Assembly (NCBI GenBank): GCA_023548195.1
Contig: JAJHZJ010000028.1
Span: forward strand, 248,001 to 312,000
Direction: 5' to 3'
Origin: Bettongia penicillata ogilbyi
Taxonomy: Eukaryota > Chordata > Mammalia > Diprotodontia > Potoroidae
Length of the DNA stretch: 64,000 nt
A program made the position numbers and the translations under genes. This document shows, one piece after another, positions 34,901 through 47,195 of this stretch (position 1 is its first letter; every line of letters begins with the position of its first letter). The notes beneath the pieces were generated by a model. The model made no database searches. It worked only from the letters and a program-made list of their open reading frames with translations, and was not told where the DNA came from.

Positions 34901-36290
34901 TTTTCTGAATTTGTATTTAGATCTTCTCTGTCCCCATAGTAAGATTTTACAGTGTCTGTTTTATTTTCTGATTTGTTTCTTCCTCATGGTGACTGCCTTT
35001 TTCCTGACTTTTAAAGTGGATCTCTGCTTCTAAGGCACAGGAGGCTCTGTCTCATGTTTTTTGCATGAGAACTTGAAGCTTTGTATGTTGTGGCCCTTGG
35101 TTCTTTCAGCTGGAAGCCAACATGCTGCAGCTTACCTGGTAGTGAGCTGAGTGGTGTTTACCAAGGGTGAATCTAGGTGAAGTCTTTGTAAGTTTCCCTG
35201 GGGTTACACTGATGCTCACTGAGTGAGGGGTCAGAAAGGGGTTGTCTGGCCACAAAATTCTCTTCTTCCCCTATGTCTTCATTGCAGTACAGGCAGGATC
35301 AGTGACTGGTGAACTTCCATGTGCACTGGTGTTTATCCAATTCCTCTGGCAGTGCTAGGCATAGGTGATTAATGCTTTCATTCTCCTGGGGCTCAGAATC
35401 TACTCCTTGTTTTCTGAAGTGGGGCTATCTGGGACATCTCAGGTTCTGCTCCCATTCGGCTCCCATCAACTTCCCTGAGCTGAGAGACTGCTGTTCCAAA
35501 TTTCCATGACTGTTATCCCAATTTCCTTGATTTTTCCTGCAGAAATATCCTTTGGGTTTTTCAAGGTCAACAGGGGGAGGGTGAGAGCACTTATAGTTTA
35601 CTCTATCATCTTAACCCTTGGAAGTTCAAGTAAAAGAGATCCTTCCCCTTGACCTTCCTGGTTGTCCTGGGCTCAAAATCTGTCAAAAATCTGTCTCGCA
35701 GGGCATTCTGCCACTGTAAAATTTGTTCAGATTCTCTTTATAGAGGTATCTGAAGGAAATTGTCATATGGCTCTGGTGAGTCCATGCTCTAATTCCACCA
35801 TCTTTGCTCTGTCACCTGTTCATCACTTCTTATACCACAATAGTATTCCATCACAATTATATAAAACAATTTGTTTAGCTTTTCCCCAGTTTATCAACAT
35901 CCCCTCAATTTCCAGGTCTTTCCCATCACAAAAAGAGCAGCTGTAAATATTTTTATACAGATTGGTCCTTTGGAATACAGATCTAGTAGTGATATTGATG
36001 GGTCAAAAGGTATTAACAGTTTTATCACTTTTAGGTCTAGCTCCTAACTGTTCTCTAGAGCATTTGTACTACTTCACATCAGTGAATTGGTGTCCCAATT
36101 TTTCTATACCCTTCCCCTGCCCTGATTTTGCCATTTTGATTTAGTACCATGTTAGGCAATCTGATAGATATGAAGTGTTATCTTAGAGTTGTTTTAATTT
36201 ACATTTCTCTAATCAATAGTGATTTAGAGCATTTTTCATATAACTATAGACAGCTTTGATTTTCTTTTTGAAAACTTGCTTTGATACGAA

Positions 36291-37591
36291 AATTTCCTGT
36301 ACCTAACTCTGCACTATAGCTCAGGGTAGGAGGAGAACTCCTGTGGCCAGATCACCCTTCTCCCACACCTCATGCCAGAAGCTTTAGTGTAACCCTAGTG
36401 TAAACTCAGAAAGCCTTCAACTGCCCTCAGTCTTGGCACACGTGAGCCAGCTCAATGCAGGAAAGCTTCAGAAATCTAGGTTCTAGTTGAAAGAACCAGA
36501 GGACACAACACAAATTCCAGCGTGTCAGGGACAGGACAGGACAGGCCTCAGGGTTGGAATCCCTGGCAGCAGCTGTGCTTCCCAGGTAACTTAACCCACA
36601 AACACCAAAGACAGCTTAAAAAGCAAGTGAGAAAGCACTTTTCACTGGGTGAGAAGGGAATATGGTCTGGAGCCAGCAATCCCAAGGTGGTAGTAGTGGC
36701 TGAACCACAGAGTTCATTTTAGCAATCTACCACCTAAAGCTCATAAAATCAAGCAGCTGATCTGGATCTCAGCCATGAGTGGTGACCCTGGGGAGAAGGG
36801 GAGCACACTGGTGTGGTGAAGAGGGAGGTGATTATGCAGAGGAAACCCCACTCACAGATTGTGGGCAGAAAAGCTCTATCACACTTGTCTCATAGAGGGG
36901 TACAACCCAGCTTTGTCCCTGTGGCATCAGCGGGAACAACCAGAGCAGGCTTTGGGGGAAAAAGTCCCTGGCAGCACCTGCACTTCAAAGATTTCTCAAT
37001 CCACACATGACAAAGACACCTTCAAAGATCCTGGGCAGAAAAGTTTGAGATAATTCTCAGAGCAGAGTTCAGGCCAGGAGAAGAGTAAACACCGCTGACT
37101 GTGTCACCTTGGAGGAACTGAGAACCTACAGGTCCCCAGAGCATACCTTCCTCTTGACAAAGAACTCAAAAGTCAAGTAACTGGCTGGAGAAATGCCCAA
37201 GAAAGGGAAAAAATAAGACTATAAATGGTTACTTTCTTGGTGAACAGGTATTTTCTCCCATCCTTTTGGAGGAGGAAGAACAATGCTTACTATCAGAGGA
37301 AGACTTAAAATGCCAATGCTTCTGCATCTAAAACCTTCAAAATAAATATACAATGGTCTCAGACCATGGAAGAGTTCAAAAGGATTTTGAAAATCAAGTA
37401 AGAGAGGTGGAGGAAAACATGGGAAGAAGAACTAGAGAAATGAAAGAAAATCATGAATAGTGAGTCAACAGGCTAATAAAGGAGACTGAAAAAAAATGCT
37501 GAAGAAAATATTACCTTTTAAAATAAGCAAACGCAATTGGCAAAAGTGGTCCAAAAACTCAGTGAAGATAAGAATGATTTAAAAAGCAGAA
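36291..37591 (+). mobile_element. HAL1/L1 5' region (5' UTR and start of ORF1)
   Basis: The 5' UTR carries 'CTGGCAGCAGCTGTGCTTCC', 'AAAGACAGCTTAAAAAGCAAG' and 'CACCTTGGAGGAACTGAGAAC'. It is followed from about 37190 by the ORF1 start ('CCCAAGAAAGGGAAAAAATAAG') and coiled coil to 37591. There the next element begins and this ORF1 never resumes. The extreme 5' end is not clear. Two short ORFs in the 5' UTR (36522-36722, 36813-37053) are not genes. Confidence 0.7.
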
Positions 37592-38189
37592 TGGGGGGTG
37601 GGAGGGATGGGGCAGAGCCAAGATGGTGGAACAGAAAGACACACATATGCTAATTCTCCTCACACAGTCAATAAAATACCTGTAAAGAGGGACTGTCAAC
37701 GAATTTTGGAGCAGCAGAAGTGGAGAACAACAGAGTGGAAGAGATTTCCAGCCCAGGGTGACCTGAAAGGACCACGGGAAATGTCTGGTGCACCAGACAT
37801 GGAGTGGAGTCCAGCTCAGCCTTGGCTGCTTGTGAACAGCCCTCAGGGGTGGAACCTCCAGTCCCAGCAGCAGTGGTTCACAGATCTCTCAACCCACAGG
37901 CACCAAAGTCAGTGACAGGTTTTTGTTTTTTTTTTTCAGCTGGCCAGAAAGGGAAAAGGGTCTTTCCAAAGTTATGACCTCAGGCAATGGCCTCAGAGGC
38001 CACATTGGGGAGATAGCAGCAGTTCCCAGCACAGCACCTACAGCAGCCTGCATCCATTGTTGGATTGTAAAAATCCTGGGGGCACTGAATACCTGATTAT
38101 TACCTCACTCCTCTGTACAGGCCCTGAGGGAGCTGATCTTTAGCTCACACTGAATGACAGCACCTCCCATGCAGCTTATCTGAATCTTA
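37592..38189 (+). mobile_element. HAL1 5' UTR, sense
   Basis: 'GGGGCAGAGCCAAGATGGTGG' (in part) near 37610 marks a LINE 5' end. The next 560 bp match the HAL1 5' UTR at 47705 and 18753, and it ends abruptly at about 38190. It forms a head-to-head pair with the antisense piece that follows. Confidence 0.8.
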
Positions 38190-40105
38190 GCCCCATTCCA
38201 TTTTTTCTTTCTCCTCCCAATGTATTTCTCACCACTTACTTTCATTTTTTTTAAGATATGATCCCATCCTATTCAATTCACTCTGTGCTCCGTCTGTGTG
38301 TGTGTGTATGTAATCCCACCAACTACCCAGATACTGAAAAGTTTCAAGAGTTACAAGTATTGTCTTTCCATATAGGAATGTAAACTGTTCAACTTTAGTA
38401 AGTCCCGAATGACTTCTCTTTGCTGTTAATGTTTTCATGCTTCTCTTCATTATTGTATTTGAAAGTCAATTTTTTTTCAGCTCTGGTCTTTTCATCAAGA
38501 ATGCTTGAAAGTTCTCTATTTCACTGAAAGACCATTTTTTCCCTGAAGTATTACATTCAGTTTTGCTGAGAAGGTGATTCTTGGTTTTAGTCCTAGTTCC
38601 TTTGACTTCTGGAATATCATATTCCATGCCCTTCGATCCCTTAATGTAGAAGCTGCTAGATCTTGTGTTATCCTAACTGTATTTCCACAATACGTGAGTT
38701 ATTTCTTTCTACCTGTTTGCAATATTTTCTCCTTTAGTAGGGAACTCTGGAATTTGGCCACAATGTTCCTAGGAGTTTCTCTTTTTGGATCTCTTTCAGG
38801 TGGTGATCAGTGGATTCCTTGAATACTTATTTTGCCCTGTGGTTCTAGAATATCAGGGCAGTTTTCCTTGAAAATTTCATGAAAGATGATGTCTAAGCTC
38901 TATTTTTGATCATGGCTTTGAGGTAGTCCCATAATTTTTAAATGGTCTCTCCTGGGTCTATTTTCCAGGGCAGGTGCTTTTCCCATGAAATATTTCACAT
39001 TATCTTTCATTTTTTCATTCTTTTGACTGTGTTTTGTGATTTCTTGGTTTCTCAGAAAGTCATTAGCCTCCATCTGTTCCATTCTAATTTTGAAAGAACT
39101 ATTTTCTTCAGTGAGATTTTTAACCTCCTTTTCCATTTGGCTAATTCTGCTTTTGAAAGCATTCTTCTCCTCATTGGCTTTTTGAACCTCTTTTGCCAAT
39201 TGTGGCCTATTTCTCAAGGTGTTATTTTCTTCAGCCTTTTTTGGGTCTCCTTTAGCAAGGTGTTTACCTGCTTTTCATGCTTTTCTTGCATCTCTCTCAT
39301 TTCTCTTCCCAGTTTTTCCTCCACCTGTCTAACTTGATTTTCAAAATCCTTTTTGAGCTCTTCCATGGCCTGAGACCATTGAATATTTATTTTGAATGTT
39401 TGGGATACAGAAACCTTGACTTCTATATCTTTCCCTGATGGTAGTCATTGTTCTTCCTCATCTGAAATGATGGGGGGAGATATCTGTTTACCAAGAAAGT
39501 AACCTTCTATGGTCTCATTTTTTTCCCCTTTTCTGGGCATTTTCCTAGCCAGTTACTTGACTTCTGAGTTTCCTCTCCACCCCCTGCCTTGCCTCCAATT
39601 CTGCCCAGCTAGTGCTTTGGGGTTGAGATTCAAATGCTGCTTCCCAGCCTCAGGGCTTTTGGTGGGTGTGGGGCTGCTATTCAGTGTGAGATTAAATTCA
39701 AGTGCTCAGGTGGGGGCAGGGCCACCACACAGGACTTAATTCCCTCAGGGGGTTTACGCAGAGACCTTCAACAGTGGATCTGAGCTCCTGTCCACTTTGG
39801 GAGCCCCTGTCTGCTACTGCCTCTGCCTCCTGAGGGGTCCTGAGTTATGAGGACACCCCACTCCCCTCTCAGCCATCCAAAAAGACTCCCTTATGGATCT
39901 TTGGTGCCTGTGGGTGGAAGGCCCTATGCTGCCACTGGAGATTCTGCCCCTGAAGCCTGTTGAAATCTGGTCCTCTTGGTGCCACGTGGCCAAGGCAGGG
40001 CTGGGCTCTTCTCCAGGTCTGGTGCCTGATGGACCATTTGTGTGAGTTTTTCAGGTCTCTCTGGAATAGATATCTCCTCCACTCCATTGTTCAGTGGCTT
40101 CTCCC
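38190..40105 (-). mobile_element. HAL1 fragment, antisense
   Basis: On the minus strand this runs from the 5' UTR (40105, starting a few hundred bases in, without the YY1-like start) through ORF1 (about 39540-38440) into the first 250 bp of the 3' UTR, ending at 38190 before the usual 3' end. A (TG)n tract lies at 38295-38311. Together with 37592-38189 it forms an inverted pair. This could be a rearranged insertion or two elements joined by deletion. Confidence 0.8.
38440..39540 (-). pseudogene. HAL1 ORF1 remnant
   Basis: The best frame, 39217-38900, includes QLAKEVQKANEEKNAFKSR, ENSSFKIRMEQMEANDFLRN and ENRPRRDHLKIMGLPQSHD. The C-terminal RRM/CTD part follows in other frames to 38440. Close to the 19527-20426 copy, with more breaks. 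Confidence 0.75.
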
Positions 40106-40404
40106 AAAGGACTCTTGAGGGAAAATGCCATCCACATCTAGAGAAAGAATTATGGAATCAGAAAGTGGAATGAAGCAAACTATTTTCTCTTGTGTTATGT
40201 TATGTTGTGTTTGGATTGTTTTTTTCCCATGGTTTCTCTCATTCATTTTTAATACTTTTATGCAGCATGATTAACATGAAAATGTATTTAACAAGAATGT
40301 ATATGTAGAACTCATTTAAGATTGCATGCTATCTTGGGGAGGGAAGGGCAGAAAATTTAAAATTTAGGAAAGTAATTGTTGAAAACAAAAAACAAATAAA
40401 TCAA
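40106..40404 (+). mobile_element. L1 3' UTR, sense
   Basis: 'GAGGGAAAATGCCATCCAC', 'CATGGTTTCTCTCATTCATT', 'CATGAAAATGTATTTAAC', 'GATTGCATGCTATCTTGGGG' and the A-rich end at about 40400 match the 3' UTRs at 24130-24440 and 47260-47565. ORF2 is missing, so this is a 5'-truncated copy or the tail of a deleted L1. Confidence 0.75.
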
Positions 40405-40860
40405 ATAAGAAAAAAGAAATGATGAGCAAGATGGTTATATGAACTTATATAGATTTATATAAACTGACACAAAGAGAAATGAATAGAACCAGGAGAAAAT
40501 TTTCTGTAATAATAGGAATATTGTATGATGATCAATTGTGAATGGTAGCTCTTCTCATCAGTACAAGGATCCAAGACAATTCTTGAAGCACTTATGAAAA
40601 AATACTCCCTCTGGGAAATGATGGTGTTTGAACACAGATCAAAGCAAACTTTTTAACTTCATTTTCCTTTGTTAAAATCTATTTTTTGTAATATAAATAA
40701 CATGGAAACATATTTTACATGAATTCACACATATAAGTCTATGTCAAATTGCTTGACTTCTCAAAAAGTATGTAGGGGAGAATCAGAGATAATTTGGAGC
40801 TCAAAAAATTTAAAAATGTTGATTTTTAACAAAAAATTGAGAAAAATAAAATGAATTTTT
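40405..40860 (+). mobile_element. Older L1 3' UTR, sense
   Basis: 'GAAATGATGAGCAAGATGG', 'AATAGAACCAGGAGAAAATT', 'TGATGATCAATTGTGAATGG', 'TGTCAAATTGCTTGACTTCTC' in order. The same type of tail as 14470-14940. 5'-truncated and diverged. Confidence 0.7.
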
Positions 40861-41339
40861 ATAATTCATGAAGCCCTATAGCAGAAAAACAGTAAAGCTA
40901 ACTTTATTAAAGATAAATCGTTATGTCAAGTAAAATATAAAAAGTGAACACCTTTCTCACTAAGGTGATCCCCAATTTTATATCATAGATGCTTCAAACA
41001 GAACAAAAAAGCTTCCATTTTAATCACAGTTTTAAAATATTCATATCCATGGCAGAATATTTTATTATTTTATTAAGCCTAAAACATTTAAAAATAAAAG
41101 ATGTTAACAAAAATTAACAAAAAAGATATGCTTAAAACTAATTCTACTAATATTTGTTGAATGGCCATAATGTGCAAGGTAGTGAATATTCATTGGTCTT
41201 CGATCAATTAGGCAATGCTGCACACCTATCCTTCTAGCTTTCTCTTTGATACAAATCCACTAATGTAAATTTTCACTCAAATGCCCAAAGTCATACATGC
41301 TGACTCATCCTATGGGATTTGTTTTTATTTCCTCTAGCA
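40861..41339. other. AT-rich sequence, nothing recognised
   Basis: No gene or repeat identified before the G+C-richer start of the old HAL1. Confidence 0.3.
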
Positions 41340-42786
41340 GCAATGGTGTTGGGCAGCAGCTGCAGCTGCGGCAACTATAACAAGAGTGTCTACAGCTGCT
41401 TATGGAGCTCTCAGCTCATAAGCAATGGGGAATTGAGAAATTGATCAGGGAAGAATTGCAGGGATCCCTTTGATGATGCTGATGCAAGATTCTCTTGCTT
41501 CACCTGTGCTTGGATCCGGGTCACAATCATGGGTGGCAGTCCTGGGGAGAGGGGTCCTGGCATGACTGTGATTATGGTGGTGGTAGTGAGGGAATATTCC
41601 TCACAATTCCAGGGCAGAAAAGAGTCCTTGCAGTCACTCATAGAACAAGGCATGGGCCAGGAGAGGAGTTAACACTTCTCTTTAATCATATACACTTGGA
41701 AGAAGTGAAAATTTACAGGTCCCTAGAAGTATCTGTGAAAATAGCTCAAACAAATCCCCAGAAGCTTGGAACAGTAGAATCTCCAGACTGGAAGCAGAAT
41801 CTTATTTTAACAAAGAGTGAAAAAACGAAGTAATTGAACAAAGGAAAATGAGCAAGCAAGGCAAAACATTCAGTCTATAGAACCTTACTTTGACAACAAA
41901 GAAATAAAAACACACAACCAGAAGAACACAACAAAGTCAAAGCTCTTACACCCAAGCCTCCAAGAAAAATATGAATTCATCTCAGGCCCCTGAGGAGTGC
42001 AAAAATGAAATTGTAGATCCAGAAAAGCCGAGGGAAAAAATGGGAACAGAAATAAGAGTAATGCAAGAAAATCATGAAAATCAAGACAACAGCTTACTAA
42101 AGTAAACACCAAAAATGCTGAAGAAAATAACACCTTCAGAAATAGATTTTCCAGTTCTGGGAGCCACAATGGTGGAGTGATCAGGTAATCCCCTTGTTGA
42201 CCTTCATGAACCCAGAGCACATCTCCCTGAGAAAAACACTGAAATAGTGGGAGAAGCAGAAGGGTTAAAGAGACTCTCAGCCCATGAGGCTAGAAAAATC
42301 TTTAATGAAGGTTCCTCTTGCTGTGTCCTAAGACAAACAATGCCGGATCAGAATTGTCCCAGAAAGCCTCACCTTAAAAAACCAGGAGATGATCCTGAAC
42401 CTGAGGGGGGTGACTGCCACCACCAGGACCCCAGATATGCCTCAGCATCCCAGTGAAATCAGGAAGACACTAGTGCAGAAAGCTGAGCTTCCTATGCCCT
42501 AACTTAGTAAAGGAGCCTCCAGAGTTCAGACTACCCCTCCCCTACATTTAATGAGCTAGTGACAAGGTAACTGCTGGAAAAACCCCCCAAAACCTCACCT
42601 AGCTTTTGTTTTCAAGCACCAGTCAGTTCAGCACCAGGTAAGCTGCAGCATTTTAGTTTCTAGATAAAAGAATCAAAGGCCACAACACACAAAGCTTCAA
42701 GGTTTTGGCATAAGAACTGTGGGACAGAGCTCCCTGTGCCACAGATGCAGAGATCTACTTTAAAAGCCAGGAAAAGGGTTACTACC

Positions 42787-43835
42787 ATGAGTAAGAAGCC
42801 AAGCAGAAAAGACCACAAAATCATTCTATGGTGACAAGGACCAAAACACAACTACCAAAGAGGTCAGCATTGAGACTGTACTCCCATCTGAAACTTGAGA
42901 AGGGAATATCAACTGGTATGAAGCACAAAAAGCCTTCTTGTAAGAGCTCAGGAAGGATTTTAAAACTCAAATTAGATAAATAGAAGAAAAATTGGCCAAT
43001 GATTATAAAAATATGAAAAAGGAATACACTGAAGAGAACAACTCCTTGAAAAGGAAAATTGAACAAAAGGAAAAGGAAGTACAAAACCTAACTGGTGAAA
43101 ATAACTCCTTAAAAGTAACAATTGGACAGATGGAAACGGTGATGCAATCGTTAACTGAAGAAAATAAGTCGATAAAAGCATAGAATTGGGCAAGTAGAAG
43201 CTAACGAACCTACGAGACATCAAGAATAGGTCAAGCTGTATAAAAAGAATGAAAAGAATGAAGAAAATGTAAAATATCTAATTATAAAAACAACTGACCT
43301 TGAAAATAGATCCAGGAAAGAAAACCCAAGGATTATTGGTCTACCAGAAAGTCATGATGCAAAAAACAGCCTGGACAATATCATCCAAGAAATCATCAAG
43401 GAAAATTGTCCAGAAATGCTAGACCCAGAGGGCAATATAGTCATCGAAAGAATTCTCTATTCACCTCCTGAAAGGGACTCCAAAGTGAAAATACCAAAGA
43501 ATATCATTGCCAAATTCCGGAACTATCAATTGAAGGAGAAAATACTTCAGGCAGCCAGAAAAAAACAATCCAAATATCAAGGAACTACAGTCAGGATCAC
43601 ATAGGACCTTGAAGCTTCTACGTTGAAAGACTGAAGGAATTGGAATATGATATTCCATAAGGCAAAGGAACTTAGACTACAAACAAGGATTAATTACCAA
43701 GCAAAATTGAGCATATTATTTCAGGCAAAGAGATGGACATTCAATGAAATATGGGATTTCCAGAACTTTATGATGAAAAGGTCAGAACTCCATAGAAAAT
43801 GTGATCTTCAAAAGCAGTTCTCAAGAGAGGCATGA
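42787..43835 (+). pseudogene. L1 ORF1 remnant
   Basis: Starts ATG at 42787 (MSKKPSRKDHK) and ends TGA at 43833, about 350 codons with a few stops and frameshifts. The coiled coil is at 42960-43200 (NSLKRKIEQKEKEVQNL, GENNSLKVTIGQMETV). The RRM region has ENRSRKENPRIIGLPES (43300) and the C-terminal domain has REIPKNIIAKF-like text near 43490, written in the sequence as VKIPKNIIAKFRNYQ. A subfamily distinct from the HAL1 ORF1s. The same type is seen antisense at 56240-57290. Confidence 0.8.
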
Positions 43836-44429
43836 ACAGGAAAAAAAGGAAAAAAACTTGGTACACAATATGGGCAAACACATCCCTATAGGGAAGATGA
43901 TACTTATTAATCTTGAGAATTATATATTTGTTATCAAATGTAAAAAGGAAATACATAAAAAGAGGAAGTGGATATAAATTAAATTATGTGATGATACCAA
44001 ATGAGATTGAAGGGATTTTAATGGGAGATGGAAAAAGGAGGAGGCAGAAAAAAATAAATTACATCACAGGAAGAGGCACAAAAATATATTACAGTAGAGG
44101 GAAAGAGGGGAGGGAGATGAATATTGCTTGAGAGGTACTCTCATCTGATTGGATTTAAAGGGGGTACAACAAAATCATTTAAGTACAGAAATACAACTAA
44201 CTCTATAAGCAGTAGGAAGGGAAAGGGGAAAGAAAAGGGAGGGAAAGATAAAAGGGAGGGAAAAAGTGGTAAGGGAAAGGAGGATTAAATGGGAGAGAGG
44301 CTGAAAGAAGAGAAGGAAGACTGAAGGAGGCTGTGGTCAAAAAATTAAAACTCTGCCATGGAGGGAAAGGGAGAAGGAAACTAAAAGCATAAACAAGAGA
44401 AAAGGGGATGCAGGGGAAGACACAGATTG

Positions 44430-46020
44430 TAATCATAACTATGAATGTGAATGCGATGAATTCTCCCATAAAACAGAGATAGATAGCAGAATGGATTAAA
44501 AAATCATAATCCAACAATATACTGTTTACAAGAAACATATTTTGTTTTGTTAATATTAATTTTATTTATTTTTGGTGTTCTACCATATAATTTAGATTTT
44601 TTTCCTCTACCTCAACCCTACCTCCCTCCTTCTTCCCTGAGAAAGCACACAATCATATTCCTATTAAATTCCTATTAAATACATTTTCACTAACATGCGC
44701 TGTAGAAGAATTATAATGAATGGGAGAAATCATATCACGAACCAAAACATGACACATAAAAAAAAACAAACTGATCTGCTATATTCTGCCATTGAATTCC
44801 ATAGTTCTTTCTCTTGATGTGGAAGGCATTTTACCTTAGAAGATCATCAGGAGTTTTTTTTAAGTTCTTACATTGCTACAAAGTTTCAAGTCTACCAGAA
44901 AAAAACTCTTGCACACTGTGGTCCTTGCTGTGCACAAAGTTCTCCTGGTTTTGCTCCTTTCGATCAGCATCAGATCCTAAAAGTCTTTCCAATCTTCTTT
45001 GAAATCTTCCTGTTCATCATTTCTTAAAGTACAATGTTATTCCATTACATTCATATACCATAATTTATTGAGCCATTCCCCAGTTGAGGGGCATTCCCTT
45101 GATTTCCAGGTTTTGGCCACCACAAAGAGTGCCGCTATAAATATTTTTGTACATGTTGGACCCTTTCCCATTTTTATGATCTCTTAGGGATACAGCCCTA
45201 GAAGCACTATGGCTAAGTCAAAGGGGTTTTTTTTGTAGTCCTTTGGGCATAGTTCCAAATTGCTCTCCAAAACGGTTGGGTCACTTCACAGCTCTACCAA
45301 CAATGAATTAGTGTTCCAATATCCTCTCCAACATTTATCGTCTTCCTGTTCTGTCATATTTGCCAGTCTGATAGGTGTAATATGGTATCTCAGAATTGTT
45401 TTGATATGCATCTTTCCAATCAAAAGTGATTTAGATCATTTTTTTCATATGATTATAGATATCTTTAATTTCTTCCTCTGAAAATTGCCTGTTCATATCC
45501 TTTGACCAAATGGTTAACTATCAATTGGGAAATGACTTGTACTTTTGTACATTTGACTCAGTTCTATATATATTGTAGAAATGAGGGCTTTATCTCTTCA
45601 ACTTTAGCTGTAAAAATTTTTTCCCAATTTTCTACAATTTCTTTCCCAATTTCTTCCGAATCTTGGTTGCATTGGCTTTGGTAGTCCAAAAACTTTTTAG
45701 TTTAAGATAATCAAAATTATACATCTTGCACTTCATAATGCTTTCTATCTCTTCTTTAGTCAAAAATTCTTCCCTTCTCCATAAAGATGACAAATATACT
45801 ATTTCTTGCTCCACCAATTTGTCCATAGTAACAATCTTTATACCTAGATCATGTACCCATTTGGGTTTTATTCTTCTGTATGGTAGGAAACACATTTTAA
45901 ATGGAGAGATACACATAAAGTAAAGGAAAAAGGTTGTAGCAGAATATACTGTGCTTCACTTGATGTAAAAAAGAAAGGGGTAGCAATACTAATCTCAGAC
46001 AAAGTAAAAGCAGAACTAAA
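44430..46020 (+). pseudogene. L1 ORF2 endonuclease start, interrupted
   Basis: MNVNAMNSPIKQR at 44440 and the ILFTRNIF text before 44543 correspond to the endonuclease N-terminus with its Asn. After the antisense insertion the frame continues (KWRDTH-like block, then KERGSN.NLRQSKSRTK) to 46020, where the copy jumps to the C-terminus. The junction lies within GAACTAAAGCTTGGGCTTTG. Confidence 0.7.
44544..45887 (-). mobile_element. Antisense, 5'-truncated L1 nested in L1
   Basis: Target duplications AAACATATTTT (44533-44543) and AAACACATTTT (45888-45898) match at 10 of 11. On the minus strand it covers the ORF2 C-terminal third (KPKWVHDLGIKIVTMDKLVEQ near 45860, LSSLWRREEFLTKEE near 45790, to about 45000) and the 3' UTR to 44544. 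This is the third nesting level: old HAL1, then L1, then this L1. Confidence 0.88.
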
Positions 46021-46029
46021 GCTTGGGCT

Positions 46030-47195
46030 TTGTTAGTAGTATATAGAAACAGAAGAGTAGACAAGTGGAATATGCTAGGAACTCAAGACACAATAGTCAA
46101 TGAATGTAGCAATCTACTGTTTGATAAACCCAAGGACCCCAGCTTCTGGGATAAGGACTCACTGTTGAACAAAACTTGTTGGGAAAGCTAGGTAACAGTG
46201 TGGTGGAAACTAGGCATAGACCAATGCCTGACACTGTACATAAGAATAAATTCCAAATGGGTACATGATCTTGGTATAAAGACTGATAGTATAAATGAAT
46301 TAGTGGAGCAAGGAATAATGTATTTATCAGAGTTATGGAGAAGGGAATAATTTTTGACTAAACAAGAAATAGAAAACATTTTTAAATACAAAATGGATAT
46401 TTGATTACATTAAGTTGAAAAGGTTTTGCACAATCAAACCCAATTCAACCAAGGTTAGGAGGGAAGTAGAAAACTGGGAAAGACTTTTTGCAACTAGTGT
46501 CTATGATAAAGGCCTCATTTCTAAAATATATAGAGAACTGAGACAAATGTTGAGGAATACAAGTAATTCCTCAATTGATAAATGGTCAAAGTGTATAAAC
46601 AAGTAGTTTCAAGAAATTAAAACTTTCTATAGTCATATGAAAAAATGCTCTAAATCACTATTGATTGGAGAGATGCAAATCAAAACAACTCTGAGATAGC
46701 ACATCACATCTATCAAATTGGCTAACCTGAAAAAACAGTATGATGATAAATATTGGAGAAGATGTGGGAGAGTCGGAACACTAATTCCTCACTGGAGGAG
46801 CTGTGGGCTGATCCAATAATTCTGGAGAGCAATTTGGAACTATGCCCAACGGGCTAAAAAATGTGCATACATTTCCACCCAGTAATACTGTTTCTAGGAC
46901 TGCATTCCCATGAGATCATAAAAATGGGAAAGACTCCCGCATGTACAAAAATATTTATAGCAGCTTCCTTTGTGGTGGACAAAAACTGGAAATCAAGGGG
47001 ATGCTCATCAATTGGGGAATGGCTGAATAAACTGTGGCATACAAAAGTAATGGAATACTATTTTTCTATAAGAAATGATGAACAGGAAGACTTGAGAGAG
47101 GCCTGGAAAGACTTATATGAACTGATGCTGAGTGGAAAAGAACCAGAAGAACTTTATATACAGCAACAAACCACAGTATGCAAGGAATTTTTCTG
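46030..47195 (+). pseudogene. L1 ORF2 C-terminal remnant
   Basis: Text in order: LLFDKPKDPSFWDKDS (46115), SKWVHDLGIKT (46253), NWERLFATSVYDKGLISKIY (46470) and the Cys-rich RRCGRVGTLIPHWRSC (46756, keeping the C...C...H...C spacing). It ends with KNWKSRGCSSIGEWLNKLW (46985) and MEYYFSIRNDEQEDL (47050). A few frameshifts. The zinc-knuckle-like C-terminal segment is the best preserved one in the window. Confidence 0.8.

Larger units (their letters stand above)
31991..35814 (-). mobile_element. Antisense L1, internally deleted, with SINE inside
   Basis: On the minus strand the 5' end near 35813 (GACAGAGCAAAGATGGTGG) leads into a 5' UTR like that of the L1 at 17401. Decayed ORF1 (about 34900-34100) follows, then a jump near 34100 into the ORF2 linker, skipping the ORF1 tail, inter-ORF region and most of the endonuclease. 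The reverse transcriptase runs to about 32010, where the copy stops without an A-tail. A SINE sits at 33655-33955. Target-site duplications were not identified. Confidence 0.75.
31830..36290 (-). mobile_element. Older antisense L1 3' end, split by another L1
   Basis: Host pieces are 31830-31990 and 35815-36290. The first is an antisense 3' UTR ('CCCTCCTTCC', 'AAACATATTCCTGTGTTAGC', 'GAAAAATAAAGTGAAAATAT'). The second is antisense ORF2 C-terminus ('CTTATACCACAATAGTATTCC', 'AAAAGAGCAGCTGTAAATAT', 'AATCAATAGTGATTTAGAGC'). About 200 bp expected between them are absent, so a small deletion accompanied or followed insertion of the element at 31991-35814. The host is 5'-truncated near 36290. Confidence 0.7.

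Noticed and set aside
36522..37053. Overlapping plus-strand ORFs
   Set aside because: They fall in a HAL1/L1 5' UTR and have no match among other copies in the same frame.
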